DNA of 64,000 nucleotides from Anisodus tanguticus (GCA_034509755.1 CM067547.1:46030859-46094858); one strand, 5' to 3'. Counted from the first letter of the stretch, positions 11,051 to 24,307 are shown. The notes: generated from the letters alone by a model not told the origin. Numbers and translations are program-made.

Positions 11051-12473
11051 TGACGATGTGTGGTATGATGAGGGATGTGTGGCTAGATACAGATTATAGT
11101 AATAAATCAAAACTTAGTTGAGTTGAGTTATGACTCAGACTCTCTAGTTCGGTGATATCCCTACAAAATGGGAGTGATGGTGCGAAGGACTGCATTGATC
11201 TACATGTCTACTATAGTTAGTTTCTCAGAAGTTGGACGAGTGTATCTATGGCATTAGGAGTAATGAGAAGCCAGTTGATGAATTTAAAGGGTACGGTTAG
11301 CGGAATAACCATGTGATAAACATTGTAGTTTTGAAGATTACGCTCAAGAGGTTTGGGCATAACATAAAGAATTCTTTGACATACAAGGAGATGGGACATG
11401 TACTAATATTCTGAAGACAAAGGAAAACATGGATGAATCAATTGATCGAGCAAGAAAAATAGTTGATGAGGCTATGAGGGGAAGTTTAGAAGGAACATAA
11501 ACATGGAAGATGACTTTTTGTGATAAGGTATGAGGGAGTAGGACTTCGTAGTGGTTGTGTGTGAATATTCTTCAGTTAGTTGAAGGGATGGAGATGCAAT
11601 GAAATTCGAATGGATCATTCTTAGTTATAAGATGAACATAGGTGGTTGATGTGCTCGTCACGCAAAAGGTTACCATGGATGATTGAATCTTGTGGGAATA
11701 GTCGAATGTAGTCTTGTAGTAACTGTCGTGTTTGCATGTTCACTTAATATCTCGGGGGTATGGATTTAAGAATGAGTCATTTGAAACAATAAGCTTGTTG
11801 ATTTATGGGACTACTCTGTTTATGAAGTGAATGATAAAGGAACATGAATCGATTGGTAAGTTTGATGATGTCGTAGGCTTCCGGGGTAAACAGTAGCCGA
11901 CAAATAGATATGACTCTAGCGATGAATGAGTGTGAAGACATAATTACTTAAAGAGTTATTGGTTATTGCACCTAATTTGGGAAAGAAAATATGGATGTTG
12001 TATATGTGATGAGCTGGTCTTAGAGGAATGTTCAGTTTTATGGTTCGAGTGAGGCAAGGAAAACTTTCAGACAATCAAGATTGTAGTTACTACTACCTCC
12101 ATCATTAGCTTAGCTAATTTTCAAGATTTATAATATATTTTGATCCACCCCATGACTAGGTTTGAGTAATTTTTTGCTGATAACGATAAAGGTGATTTTG
12201 AATGAAATATGGAAAATTGAAGAATTAAGATAAAGGCACTATATATACATTTTGGAGGATCAAGGTTCATAAAACTTGAATTTGAAGCCCCGTGATTACT
12301 TGGATCATATATCGACTATGGTGACATTATGTTGTATCACTCAGATAGGGTGTAAAAATGGATAAGTATGATTGAGGAAGGAAGCTTATGAACAATTTTA
12401 CTTAGTGTATTTCAAGTGCCAAAAGGACTGTGCGATTGAAGATTGATGATGAGGTAACTTTTATAGTGTCACG
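11051..12473. other. Gene-free sequence, nothing recognised
   Basis: Short frames only, no domain motif and no clear repeat to other parts of the window. It sits between LTR fragments and could be old element interior, without direct support. Confidence 0.4.
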
Positions 12474-13130
12474 CCCAAAGTACAGGGGGACATGGTCGGG
12501 TAGTCACACACTTACCGAGCCATATATGCGGTCGGGTAGCTATATATGTATTGCATTGCATTAGTATGTGAGTTGAGACATGAGTAGGTAAGTCCATACT
12601 CGAATTATCATTGACTCTCAGTACTTTCAATGGTTACATATTTCAGTTCAATTTCAGCTTTCAGTTATTCAGTTGCCTTACATGCTCGATACATTATTTC
12701 GTATTGATGTCCCTTTGTCGGGGGTGCTGCATTTCATGCGTGCAGGTCTTAAGAGATACATAGATAGGCCTCCTCAGTAGGTGATGCCGAGCTCAGCTTT
12801 ATTGGTTAGCTCCATGTCATTCAGTGTTATTAGGTCTATCTTATTGATATGCTTACAAAGATGATGGGTAGGCCAGTTTAGGGGAGGAATTGTTTGGGTT
12901 GATAGAGTTATAGTTGAAGTTGTCAAAGTCCATTCAGTTAATAAATCCTATTATTTAGGATATGTAGGTAGAGTTTGACCATTTCCTTAGCTAGTTACCA
13001 CATTATTAGAACCAGTAAATGTGGGTTGTTTGTTTCCTACTTTATCTCAATGTAAGGCTTATATAAGTCAGTTGCTTGTTTCAAATACATTACATTTTTC
13101 TTCATTCAGATATCTTTCTGTGAATTGATT
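12474..13130 (+). repeat. Gypsy LTR fragment (Tekay-like class)
   Basis: Begins 'tgtcacgccc' and contains the block 'gtattgatgtccctttgtcg' followed by 'gcatttcatgcgtgcagg' (12701-12747), the same conserved block seen in the LTRs at 19.5, 25.9, 49.6 and 52.8 kb. The right boundary merges into the next LTR copy. Confidence 0.55.
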
Positions 13131-15044
13131 TGTGCTTAGGGTTTACAACAGTAAGTTCCTAATCGTTATTTTTGTATTTCCCATGAACCTTGAGGCTTAT
13201 TTGTGTTCTAGTCTTGATTTTGGTTTGGAAAAATTGAGGTATTGAATCAAAAAGTTGAAAAGTGGTAAATCATAGATTTGAGAAACAAGATGATGGATTT
13301 TTGAACAGATTTTTCGGATTTAGACTAATTAAGCTATGGGTAAACCAATTTTGAAATAAAATTCTGTTTTTTCCCTTGGAGGCTCGGGGTTATATTTTTG
13401 GATTCATTTTTGAGTTCTGAATTGAATTATATAACTATGGGTATCATTGAACTCTTTTAATCTCATAGAATATTATTTAACTATATTTAATCCAATTTTG
13501 TGATAAAATTACAGTTTTGACCTTTAGAAATAGAGATTGGCTTTTTGGTTGACTTAGACCCGAATTATTATCATAGCAATATAGGTGTCTACAAACCCAT
13601 TTTCTTATGAATAATGTGTGATTGATAGACCGGGAGCATTCCAAAGCTTTACGGTAAGGAAAGGAAAAACCTTGAGGATCGTGGCGCGTTTGCTCGGCTT
13701 CAAGGTACCTTATGGCTTACCTTTTTAGACTCCGATTGGAGGTGCACATATAAAATATAAATGTTGTCGTTGTATGCATGGAGCCTTCGGGCATTGAAGG
13801 TAGTGATAAATCCACTAGCTTGGTATGGTTGTTGTTATGTGGCTATGTTAGCCATGTTTGACTTTTACTCTTAATTTGATTTTGATTCATATTCGTCACT
13901 CCATATCTTGATAATACCATGAGAAAATGATCATTCTTGAAATTTATTATCTAATATGAGATGATGTCATAATTGCTTACATTTTCGTAATCTCTTGATA
14001 TTATTTGCATATGATATTATGCATGCTCCATTCATTCATGCATTCATACTATTGAGATGAGTCTTTGATTGAGGTACGGAATGGTCCAATGTGGCTGGAA
14101 AAGAGTTAAGAATGATACTTTTGCAACCGGACGGGAAATGATTTTGGGTGTTATGATATTATTTGATATGAGCAAATATGATATGATAATATGATATGAT
14201 GCTCAGCCTCCAAGGGATATAAGTCAGATGGTAGTGAGTGGTATATGGACCTCGCGAGTGCCCCATGAGTCATGACTATGTGGCAAGTCCTTAGCATGGC
14301 CAATTACATTGCATATCACTTGCATTCATGTCATCTTTATTTGATTGCATTGACCCATGATACATTCTTATGAATAAATGAAAAGCCTTGATGTTTATGG
14401 TTGTAATTAACAAAGACTTACGCCTTAAGACAAGTTGGACCCGGATGGGATTAAAGGTGATTTTAAGAAGAAAGAATTAAGCTTTATGACCTAAATTGGT
14501 TATGAACTTGGTATTCACATAATCTAAATGAGTTTATTCACTATGTGTGGTCTGTCAATATTTATATTGTCTATGCGTGTATCTTCGCTGTCTCATATAA
14601 TGCTTACGGGGTAGTAGTGTTGTACTCCTACTACACTTGTTGCACTTTAGTGCAGATAAAGATCCAGGTTTCAGTTCGATACCTCGTGATTGATCGCGAG
14701 GCACTGTCTTCGAGACTTTTAGGGTGAGCTACATGGTCGACCTGTGGCCCCTAAATTTATCCTCCATATTTACTTTCTGTACTTGGCTTCTACAGACAGT
14801 TCTATTTCATTCTATGAGACTTGTATCAGATATATTTAGCTCTCTTGTACGACTTAGATCCTATTTTGGAAAATGAATTGTACTTATGACTTTTCCAGTA
14901 TTTATGTTATTAAGACAAGAAGAAAATCGTATTTACATAACTTGTTCGCTTTACTTGCAAATTTGTATTTCTTGATTTGGGGATGATTCGCCTACCGATG
15001 AGATCGTGTAGGTGCCTTCATGACTCCTGATTTTGATCGTGACA
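13131..15044 (+). repeat. Ty3/gypsy LTR, copy 2
   Basis: Homologous by eye to 1-1980 and ending 'gatcgtgaca' at 15044. It abuts an RNase H pseudogene that starts in frame six bases later, as if the LTR had inserted in or next to that gene. The left end is not sharply defined, so no target duplication could be verified. Confidence 0.55.
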
Positions 15045-15049
15045 CTAAA

Positions 15050-15410
15050 GCAATCTTGCAAGGGATAAAGTACTGTGTTGATAATCAGCTTCTTCCATTG
15101 ATTATGGAAACTGATTTTCTAACTATGAAGAAAATATTAAATGGAATATGAGAAGTTTCATGGTGTATAAGCATGATAGTGAAGGGGATAAAAAGTTGGA
15201 GAGAAGGGGAAAATTCAGTTTATTCATACATTGAGAGAAGGCAACTCTCTAGCATATTTTTTAACTAAGATGATTTTTGAGTTTGCAAGTACAATCTAGT
15301 TTCATTCATTTCACGAATTACCAATAGAAGCTAGAAGGATGATCGATATGGAGAAATCTCAGATTCCAAAATTGGGATTCAAAATAATTACAAGGAGAGC
15401 ACCAGACTGA
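15050..15410 (+). pseudogene. Plant RNase H-like (RVT_3 type) fragment
   Basis: Frame from 15050 reads AILQGIKYCV, then METDFLTMKKILNG, REGNSLA and FHELPIEARRMIDM. This is the pattern of plant RNase H-like domains (PF13456) found at the C-terminus of LINE reverse transcriptases and in stand-alone genes: the METD acidic position and the EGN-LAD segment are typical. It has in-frame stops (after 'LNGI' and 'ASTI') and lacks the first part of the domain, so it is a fragment. LINE tail or host RNase H-like gene cannot be separated here. Confidence 0.6.
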
Positions 15411-16804
15411 AGAGAAGATAACAAATCACATCTGCAGACTATGCAAGATACAAAAATAACAACAATCACTATATAAGTTGAGTGATCTAGTTGACACATA
15501 GTCTAAGTGTCATCTATCTAGTGTGTGGTATTAGATCTTTGAGTTCATTCTGCTAGAAGAGGATCGTTAGGTAATGTTTCAAATGAGATCATATATGAAA
15601 CAGATTGCTCACACCTATCCAGGATGAGATGATTTAGAGGAAATTATCTACAGAAGATTAAAGCACTATGTACCATTCATTGGACCTGAAGGATTATTGT
15701 AATAGTGTTGATCCCATAACACCTGGTGAGATCTAGAAGGTGACTTGACATGGCATCTAAGGTTAATAGTTACAGCTACACGGTTCTTAGTCATAAGGAA
15801 GATAGATTTTACTGCATTTTGGTAGTTGCGGCACTTTTGTTTTGGTTTTAGCTTAGATTGTTTTCATTCATTTTCTTGTACAGAACTTGATTTGATTTAT
15901 TTTATTTCATGCCAATTAGCCTGGTGCTAGATTGCTTTTGATTAAAATAATAATAATAATGATAAAAATTTATAAAAGAACCAGATCTCTTGAAGATATT
16001 TCTTGTGCTACTAACTGGATTCCAAGTATGTTATACAGATGTCCAAAGAACCAAGTCTATAGTAGATTGTTGATCAGAAGCTGGATGTTGATTCCTAATG
16101 GAAGTTGGATTCCTTGAAGTTTTTATTTCATGGGCCAGATGTATGGTAATAACTGGAGAAATTTGTGGTCAATAAGAAGTCTTAAATTATTGAAATACTT
16201 GCATGAACAGGAATCAAGTGGAGAAGGAGCCTTTTAAGGAAATTAATAGAATCCTTGTAGGATTTATTTTCCTTAAGAGGTAACCGAATTAATTAAGATC
16301 TTGAAGCTAGATTTTGAAAAGGACTCAGCTAACCTCACTCCTATGTAAACCATCATATTCCTGCTATGGGAGATCAATGCTCTTTCAAACAAAGCCGGTG
16401 TTATTCTTAACAAATAGCAATTATCGCAAGAAGGTGCTTTAGAGTTCAACCAAAGAATCAGATCCAGAGGCCGAAACTGCTTTAGTTCTTAAGGGCTTGA
16501 ATTTTGTTCTTTACTTGTAAGTTACTTTCTTTTTCAGAAGTATTGTTGTACGTGAAAGATTCTGAGTTTTATTTATCTTTTTAGACTGGTGTATATAGTC
16601 TTGAAAGGGTAGCTACAATGTTGATTGAATCATTGAGTTATAACCTACTTTGAAGTTAGTGAAGTTTTGAAAAAATCCTACGAAAGCAGATCATGATTTT
16701 TACTCCCTTGAGCAAGAAGGGTTTTCACCTAAAATTGCTTCTACATTAAATCCGTAATTCATTTTCAGTTTTGTGCCAAATAGTTAAGTAAAAAAAACTG
16801 ATTC
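15411..16804. other. Gene-free sequence, nothing recognised
   Basis: AT-rich, with a short (AAT)n run near 15946-15962 and no ORF with recognisable motifs. Confidence 0.4.
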
Positions 16805-17066
16805 TGTTAAGAGTCACACATCGGATATGGAATTGGAATATGGACTCCTTATATGGACTCAGACAATCCTTACCCTACAAGCTAGCTTTTGGGGTTGATT
16901 TAAGCCCAAGATCCATTCTTTACATGGTATCAGAGCCAAGCTCATACCAATTCGTTGTCCACCGATGTTGGGACCTCAAATTATATTATCCACGCTCCAG
17001 TTAACAAGGTCTGGGCGTGCGTGGGAGTGTTAAGAGTTCCACATCGGATATGAAATGGGAACGGCT
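16805..17066 (+). mobile_element. TRIM-like miniature LTR retrotransposon, right LTR truncated
   Basis: A 120-bp left LTR (16805-16924) starts TGTTAAGAGTC-CACATCGG and ends TTTACA. It is followed directly by a perfect initiator-Met tRNA primer-binding site, tggtatcagagcc (16925-16937), then about 90 bp of non-coding interior. A purine-rich run 'gcgtgggag' precedes a second LTR start TGTTAAGAGTTCCACATCGG at 17028. The right LTR matches the left for only about 35 bp and then becomes copia gag sequence. LTR-PBS-PPT-LTR in under 400 bp with no coding capacity is the definition of a TRIM. Confidence 0.8.
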
Positions 17067-17074
17067 CAAAGTCC

Positions 17075-17845
17075 CAAATTATTTTTCCAATGCATCCACA
17101 TATTGTCAATGGCTCAAAGTTTGGTCGGACCAACTCAAGAACGCCGGGGCGCCGGTAACTAACAATCGCTCGTTTTACAAATGGTTGTCGGCCTCACTAA
17201 CGTGTATAGTGGAGTTGGTACACTCATCAGCCAAAGCAACCCTCTTCCGCCATTTTATCAAGCCCGTTCTATGCTCATACTAGAAGAAACGGGTTTTGCC
17301 AAAAAGACAACCAACGTATCAAATTCCGCCATGGTTGCCACTCCATCCAATGATAACTTTTCACAGTTTGAAAATTTGCCGCCAAACCGTGGTCAAAGGG
17401 GACTAAATGGAAATAATGGCGGTAAAAATCACGGCGGTGGCCGTAGTGGTGGCCACCGAGTGGTGGAGGTGGCATAGGTGGCGGTAGTGGCAGCAGGGGC
17501 ACTGGCCAGCAGCAGAAGTCCGGCCAGACGTGGCAACCGCGGGCCCAATGGGGCAGTGAACCAGCACCTTAGGCCTGACAGTGGCATTAGGTAGTCCAGC
17601 CCTGCCCTTTTCCTTCGGGAAATTAGGCAAGGAGGATTCCGAGGCACACTGGCCAGCCACAGCCCAATGACCATCAGCCCAACGTACTTGGGCCATAACA
17701 AAACTAGTAGTAGCAAGCCCACTCGGCAGTAGCAACTCCAACCGACATCGAGGAAGCGATGCACATTTTTGGGCTCAATCTGCCCGACACAAACTGGTAC
17801 ATGGACACCGGAGCAACATCTCATATGATATCCTCACAAGGCAAT
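17075..17845 (+). pseudogene. Copia-1 gag C-terminal half and protease start
   Basis: Compared with the fuller gag at 51427-50609 (minus strand), this begins about two thirds into the UBN2-type gag: YCQWLKVWSDQLKNAG... AGAPVTNN, then PPFYQARSMLILEETG, and a Gly/Asn-rich tail (to 17476). Frames shift between 17181 and 17477. The protease begins at about 17755 with NLPDTNWYMDTGATSHM, the DTGA active site. It is cut ten residues later by the Tekay LTR at 17846. The 5' LTR, leader and first part of gag are gone, replaced by the TRIM at 17066. Confidence 0.8.
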
Positions 17846-19971
17846 TGTAACACCTCATACTTTAGCTTTGGGAAACATCGGGGTAAGCACACATGAGTTT
17901 AATGAGATTGAGGTCATTCATGAAGTTATAGAAGATTCATATCAATGTCGAAGAGATTACGCGGGACTTAGAGGATAAACAAATTTGGGAAATAAGTTTT
18001 GTCAAAGTACGGAATACGGAACGAGTTATAAAGACCGTATAAAATTTTGGTCATAAGACAAGAGCTCAGTGTATAGATGGGCGAAGTCCCAAAAGAATTT
18101 AGGATTTACCAAGTGTGATGACGGGGATTAGGAATAATATTGTATGCATACCAAATGAGGCTATAGACTAGTGTTATATTACATGCACATGATAATGAGT
18201 ATATGAAGTGTGATAAAGGTGACTATTATTTAAGTGAATTGAGATGGAAAAATAAATTATGTGTGTAATTGGGTGTATGTTGAATTAGTGGAAGACATGG
18301 ATAATTATTAGCGGTTATTGGATAAGTATGATTATGTATTAAATGGCACATGGCCCATGGGTATAATGAGTTTGGTGACTAATAGTTTTGGGTGTATTTA
18401 GATACTGACACATGATGAAGTGAAGTCTCAAATGGTGGCCTAAGTGGGATGTGAACCCCACGACCCACTACGAAATTAAAGATAAGTTTCATATCATTTT
18501 CTCATTTGGTTTCCACCTTAAGTATATCATTTTATCTCCATTATTTGAAGGGTAACGTCCAAGTGAAAATCTGCAGCAATATGCTCTCACATATATACAT
18601 AAACACAATTCCGTGGTTTCTAAAAAAAATACAAGTAAGAACATAAAGGTTATGCCCACATCGATTCTGCAATTTAACACTGATTGTTCTTCAGATTCTA
18701 GCAAATTGAAGGTTTCTTCGAAGTGAAGTAAGGTGAAAGAAGAGGGTTTCTTGAAAAATAAGATTGAAGTTCATTACAGACTGCTTTAGTTGTATTGTGG
18801 ACACAAAATGACTAAGGTATGTTAAGGCAAATCCTTCTTTCTTTTGGCATGTTCTAAGTACGAAACGTAAACGTAATATTGTCCCATAAATAATTCTACT
18901 CTTAGTAGTTAAGGATGTTCATGTTATTCATTCCTATTGTCAAAACATGTATAAATATGTTCCTAAATCCTTATTGAGGTGTATGGAAACGATGTTAGTA
19001 TTCGTATTGTTAATCAGAGGTGAAGCGACATTACATCACTTCGACAAACTTCTAGTGTCCTATTATCATATCATTTATGCATTATATTCCTGTACATACC
19101 TTTACCTCAAAGGAGTTATATACTCTACTATATGTATGAATTATATATGTATGGGGCATTGGAAAAGGGAAGGCGTTATATACGCACACACCCTGCAACT
19201 GGTACAGATATACACGATAATGATTATGCCCACAAAGGCGGATATGATATAATGGGATGCCCACAGAGGCTTGATGGAGTTGTATACGCATATGTATATG
19301 AATGACCGCATTTACATTGTGCATGGCATTTAGACATATTATGGCCCTTAGAGGCATTCTACACAAACATGGTACTTAGGTATATTATGGCCGTCGGAGG
19401 CATTCTCTACTGGTTGGTTGTTTCTTGTCTCATATTACTTTTGGGTCTCTACTATGCTATTCTTCATGCCTGACATACTCGGTACATCAGTCGTACTGAC
19501 GTCCCTTTTGTCGAGGGACACTGCGTTTCACGCCCGCATGCTCAGGTAGACAGGGCGACGGTCCGCACTAGTAGGTTGTTGGTTCAGCTGATGTTGGAGC
19601 ACTCTACTTGTTCCAGAGTTGCAGTCTAGTCATGGTACGATATTCTTGATATGCATAGGAGTATGGTGGGGCCCTGTTCCGGTCTTATGCTGTTACGTAC
19701 TCTTTAAAGGCTTGTAGATAGATGTCCTGTGTATATTAGTCATGTATAGCCTTGTCGGCCTTGGTATCTATATGTATATATGTTGGGTTCTTCCGTTTGC
19801 AAGAGTTTACGCAGTACCTTTCCAACTTATTATTTCCGTATGCTAGTAGGGTATCTCGTGGAGGCCTCATGGGCGATGCAAGACTACAAATATATGCTAA
19901 ATATATGATTAGTGGCACTCGATAAGTAAGGTCCGAGTGCTCATTATGACCCTCCGGTTTGGATCGTGACA
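17846..19971 (+). repeat. 5' LTR of the Tekay-like element
   Basis: 2,126 bp, TGTAACACC...CGTGACA. It carries four GCC-N6-GGC motifs (19228, 19259, 19344, 19390) and the block with 'tcagtcgtactgacgtccc' near 19490. Contains roughly 39 bp near 18698-18736 that the 3' LTR lacks. Its open frames recur in the 3' LTR only because the LTRs are copies. Confidence 0.9.
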
Positions 19972-19973
19972 AA

Positions 19974-19990
19974 CTTGTTATAAGAGCAGG
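19974..19990 (+). promoter_or_regulatory. Degenerate primer-binding site
   Basis: ttgttataagagcagg, two bases after the LTR, resembles TTGGTATCAGAGCAGG, the initiator-Met tRNA primer site, with two substitutions. Confidence 0.65.
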
Positions 19991-20229
19991 TATGTCCTAG
20001 GAAGTCTATAAGCCGTGTCTAGTAGAGTCTTGTTTATGGGTGTGTTGTGCACCACACTTATAGACAGGAGGCTACAAGGCATTTATGATGATAGTTACCT
20101 TCCTTTTTGATCTAGAATCGTGATATAGAGCTGAGTTGTAAGAATTCTCTCTATGAACCTTATCGTGTTTATGATAACAACAATGTCTTATTCTAATAGG
20201 GCTATGATTAGCAGGGAGATTGAGGTTGG

Positions 20230-20770
20230 ATTATATGTAAATGTGAGTAATATGCTCTCTATTGGGACAGATCCGTCAGAGGATATGAGTAAGTTGCTTT
20301 CCTAGGTATCGACGAATCTAGTAGTACCAGAGGAGTTGAGGGAAGTTCCCGTACCATTAGTCCTACCACCGGCTCCATCTGATAAGGATGTAAGGAGAGT
20401 GGTGCAGGTATTGAATCAATTGGTTGCCTCTCAGACACGACTTCATCCTAGAGCATCTAATAGAAATAGGTCCTTGAGAGGTCAGGGAGCTTATAACCTA
20501 GGGAGTTTATTAGTCAGGGATCGCCGATATTTAAAGGGTTTAAAGATTCCAATATCTCAAGGTCAAAGTTGTAAAGGTCGAGTGAGACCGCCCAACCATC
20601 TTGTAGTCAGTGTGGTCGAGCGCATGCCAGATTATGCCGCAAAGGTACATGGGGTTGGTTTAGTGTGACAGCTATGACCACAACGTTCTGAAGTGTCCCA
20701 AGTTGATGCGCAAAGGTAAGGATAAGATGATTGTGAGTTGTACAGACGAAAAGCAGAAGACATCATTGGA
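20230..20770 (+). pseudogene. Tekay-like gag remnant
   Basis: The open part 20336-20668 contains VVQVLNQLVASQTR, a phrase typical of Del/Tekay gag N-termini. A shifted frame near 20600-20760 keeps a zinc-knuckle-like region (CGRAHA...LCRKGTWG...NVLKCPK). The middle of gag (the large capsid-like domain) is missing, so most of the gene has been deleted. Confidence 0.6.
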
Positions 20771-22734
20771 AGGTTTAGTAGGTTATGAAAATCTACACAT
20801 TTTACACTGACTCTTGCTGATTAGAATGAGGGAATATATTATGTACGTGCGGTCTAAATTGTAATGTCTTACCTAGAATAGATTGAGAATTGTCCCGGGA
20901 TATTATTAACGAGAATGGATTGTCATAACCGAATCGTCTGAAGAGTGACCATGAATAAATTTAAGAAGATCACGTAAAGTGACATACCCAGGATAGTGAT
21001 CCCAAATCATAAATAAGGATCGAGTTATCCACGGTAGTGGAAGGGGACATAAGCCTCTTGTCCGTGCGTAAAGTTCCATACCGCGTATTATTAAGAATTA
21101 CATGTATCAATCTTAGTAAGATAAGGCATCCTATAGGTATTGGACTGGTAAGGTCTTCGGCTTCATTATGCAGCATGTTGCCATTGTAAATAACCTCTGG
21201 ATAACAATAGCGTGTTAGGGGCAATTGAGGACGAGAACTAGAGAACAATGAAGAATGGTTGTAAGAAATATGAAAACAGTTAATAAGTATGAATGAAGTG
21301 GCATGATCAAGTATCAAGGCAGAAATGTTTTTTTTTCTTGTTTAATGACGAATAGAAGGAAGGATTATGACAAGAAGATAAAGGTGAATAAGATTATAGT
21401 TATGTAGGTTTCACAAAGGTATGATTACTCCAGAATAGTGTAAGGACCTCTGATGTTTTCGGCTAAGGGTGATGAACCTCTGATGATCAGGAAGATAGTA
21501 TGAGAAATACTTTGAGATAAGAGACCTCCTAAGGCTACTTGAAAATGGAAATGAAAAGGGTAAGACGAATGAACACTCGGTCGATAGGAGATCTAATAAT
21601 GATAATACAAGAAAGCTTGACAAGTCATTGGATCATGTAACACCGTGAATTGGATCTAAACATACGAAGCATCGGTTCCATAACATATGCAGTCATACCT
21701 CTCAGAAAGTATGTAAACGGAAGTAACAGTGAGTAAAGTTTGAGATTAGCACCTAAACAGGTGAAAAGGGGCCAATGACGCCTATGGATATAAGGTAGAC
21801 ATTAAAGATATATGTCAAGGGATAATGACATTACAATAAAGATAAAATATCAGGAAAATACAGATGTCTATGACCATTATTGAACTAACCAAAGGTTCTA
21901 CGAGATAGATAAAGTAATGGGTGTACAGCTTAACGAGATCAAGGAAATATTTTTCCAAAGCGCCTTTGACAGAAAGTATTAGCCATGAGGCAAGTGAAGG
22001 AATTCAAATATAAGTATAATGACCAGGTTTGGATATAGTAGGCCAACGTCATGTAATGCAAAATTCTTCAGAATCTTTCACGTATAGAATAAGGGAATAA
22101 GTTAATAAATCATCCTTTAAGGGATAGTAAAGCCAATGATTGGAATCAGGAGCAATGTTTGAGATTACGTATGTATACTAGAATATTTTAGAATTAAGAA
22201 GAGTACGACAAGAAAGAAAATGAGTGAACGAGTGTCAAAAGAAGTAAAGAAAGGAAGTTGTTTATAATTACAAGTAGTGAGAAAGTACGAAAAAGATTCT
22301 TTTTAGACCATTCATGAGAGTTAACTACGATGATACGCGTACTTCAGATTCGATGACATTGTCCATAAAGTGTTCATGGTTAAGATACTATAAATATAAG
22401 AGTTTCCAGCACACCAGTTAGTAAACAAAGCTAAGTTGACAATAGAATCATTCACCCACAAACGGTTTGACTAATGTGAGGACTAATGAGAGAAGTTGAC
22501 CTGAGGGAACGCATCAGTTAGCTAAGTGGGAGTCCGATTGGAGGATTCAGATAGTGATAGCTCTATGACTCAAAATACAACAAGGTCATCCCTCATATTG
22601 GAAGAAAATAAATGTCATGATGAGGACCCCATTTTTATGGAAGATCGGGAAGGATATTTAACAAAAGAGAACTGCAACCTTCGAGCATAATGGGAGAGGG
22701 ACCCTTAGGTGAAAGGTCCATTTGTGCATTACCA
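20771..22734. other. Interior stretch without recognisable protease, RT or RNase H
   Basis: This is where a gypsy element should carry protease, reverse transcriptase and RNase H. I find none of their motifs (no F/YVDD, no DxG in context) and only short frames. The sequence is AG-rich and looks like unrelated or very decayed DNA. Confidence 0.5.
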
Positions 22735-23600
22735 GTGTAGAAGGATTACGAGACAAGATTATGACGGAGGTCCATTGCTCACAATATTCCATTCACCCTG
22801 GATCTACTAAGATGTATCATGATATCAAAGGTATGTATTGTTGGAATGACATGAAGAGAAACATTGCGGAGTTGCTAGTTCAGTGTCCTAATTGTCAGTA
22901 AGTAAAAGTAGAGCACCAAAAGGCCGATGGCGTGACTCAGAACATTGAGGTCCCGATGTGGAAATATAAAATGATTAATATGGATTTCAATACCAGTTTA
23001 CCTCGCTCTTATCATAAGTTTGATTCTATTCAGATGATTGTTGATAGACTGACCAAATCAACTCAATTCCTGGCGGTCAAAACTACATACACAGCCGAAG
23101 ACTACACAAAGTTATACATTAAGGAGATTGTTCGCCTTCATGGTATGCCTAGTTCTATTATATCTGACCGAGATGCGCAGTTCACAGCTAAATTTTAGAA
23201 ATTATTTCAAAAAGGTTTGGATACTCAAGTTAATCTCAGCACAACTTTTCACCCTCAGACAGACGGGCAAGCTGAGCGTATGATTCAAACGCTTAAGGAC
23301 ATGCTACGAGCTCGGGTAATGGACTTCAAGGGAAGTTGAGATGATCATTTAACCCCTTATTGAATTTATGTACAATAACAGTTACCATGCTAGTATCAAA
23401 ATGGCTTCATATGAAGCTTTGTACGGATAGAAATGTAAATCTCCTATCGGATGATTCGAAGTAGGAGAATCAAAATTATATAGGCCTGACATAGTGCACA
23501 AAGCCATAGAGAATATTGACGCTTATCCAAGAATGGCTATTAACCGCTTAGAGTCGTCAGAACTTGTATTCAGATGTGTAGTGGCGGGACTTAGAATTCC
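22735..23600 (+). pseudogene. Tekay-like integrase, degenerate
   Basis: The zinc-binding HHCC region is readable at 22780-22905 (H-x-PG-TKMY, then CPNCQ). The core is open at 22932-23198: MDF (first Asp area), DRLTKSTQFLAV, IVRLHGMPSSIISDRDAQF (second Asp). After a stop at 23196 it continues with FHPQTDGQAERMIQTLKDML, which supplies the catalytic Glu and the strongly conserved gypsy GQAER block. Several stops follow. The DDE residues are still visible but the frame is broken. Confidence 0.85.
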
Positions 23601-23829
23601 ATATGGATGATTGGGTCCCTTTGAGGATTTTTCCTATAAAGGGTGTAATGAGATTTAGGAAAAAAGGGACAGCTCAATCCAAGATACATTGGGCCATATC
23701 GCATAATTTGACGAATCGGCCAAGTGGCCTATGAATTGGACTTGCCTTCGGAGTTAGAGTTTGTTCATCCGGTTTTCCATATTTCTATATTAAGAGCGTG
23801 TGTTGGGGATCCTTCCCAATTTGTGCCAA

Positions 23830-24045
23830 TTGACGATGTGAAGGTTATAGAGGACTTATCATATGAAGAGATCCTATTGCTATCTTAGATCGACAAGTCT
23901 GCAAGTTGGGGACTAAGGAATTAGCCTCCGTGAAGGTTCTATGGAGAAATAAGAATATAGAAGAGATAATGTGAGAAGCGTAAAAGGAGATGAAGTATAA
24001 GTATCTCCACTTATTTCGGACTAAGCCGATGCTCCGGGTAAAGCA
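23830..24045 (+). pseudogene. Chromodomain remnant of the Tekay-like pol
   Basis: Reads DDVKVIEDLSYEEI at 23833-23874, then after a one-base shift LASVKVLWRN..., EMKYKYLHLF near the end. The LSYEEI...VKVLWRN order is the C-terminal chromodomain segment of Del/Tekay chromoviruses. It shows a frameshift and stops. Confidence 0.7.
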
Positions 24046-24307
24046 TAACCTGACCAAGAGCTGACGTATGGGTACATGAGGTGAGTTCTCACGTTAGATA
24101 GTTATGGTTGATGTTTGACGGCCACATGAAGCCGGTGATATATATATGTTACTTTATGGCCATATGAGGCAATTTTGGATATCTTTTATTCACTGACAGG
24201 GTTCAGATAATCCCATTTATAGGGGAAATTCAGTAAAAAAAATTGGAAAAACTTTGAGGATTAATTGGTCCCTTATGTATACTTCTCATTCGAGGATGAA
24301 TGTTCTT

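Noticed and set aside
16925..16937. tRNA-like 'tggtatcagagcc'
   Set aside because: A primer-binding site complementary to the tRNA 3' end, not a tRNA gene; no cloverleaf follows.
17403..17824. Minus-strand ORFs of 112 and 131 aa
   Set aside because: Shadows of the Gly-rich copia-1 gag tail on the other strand.
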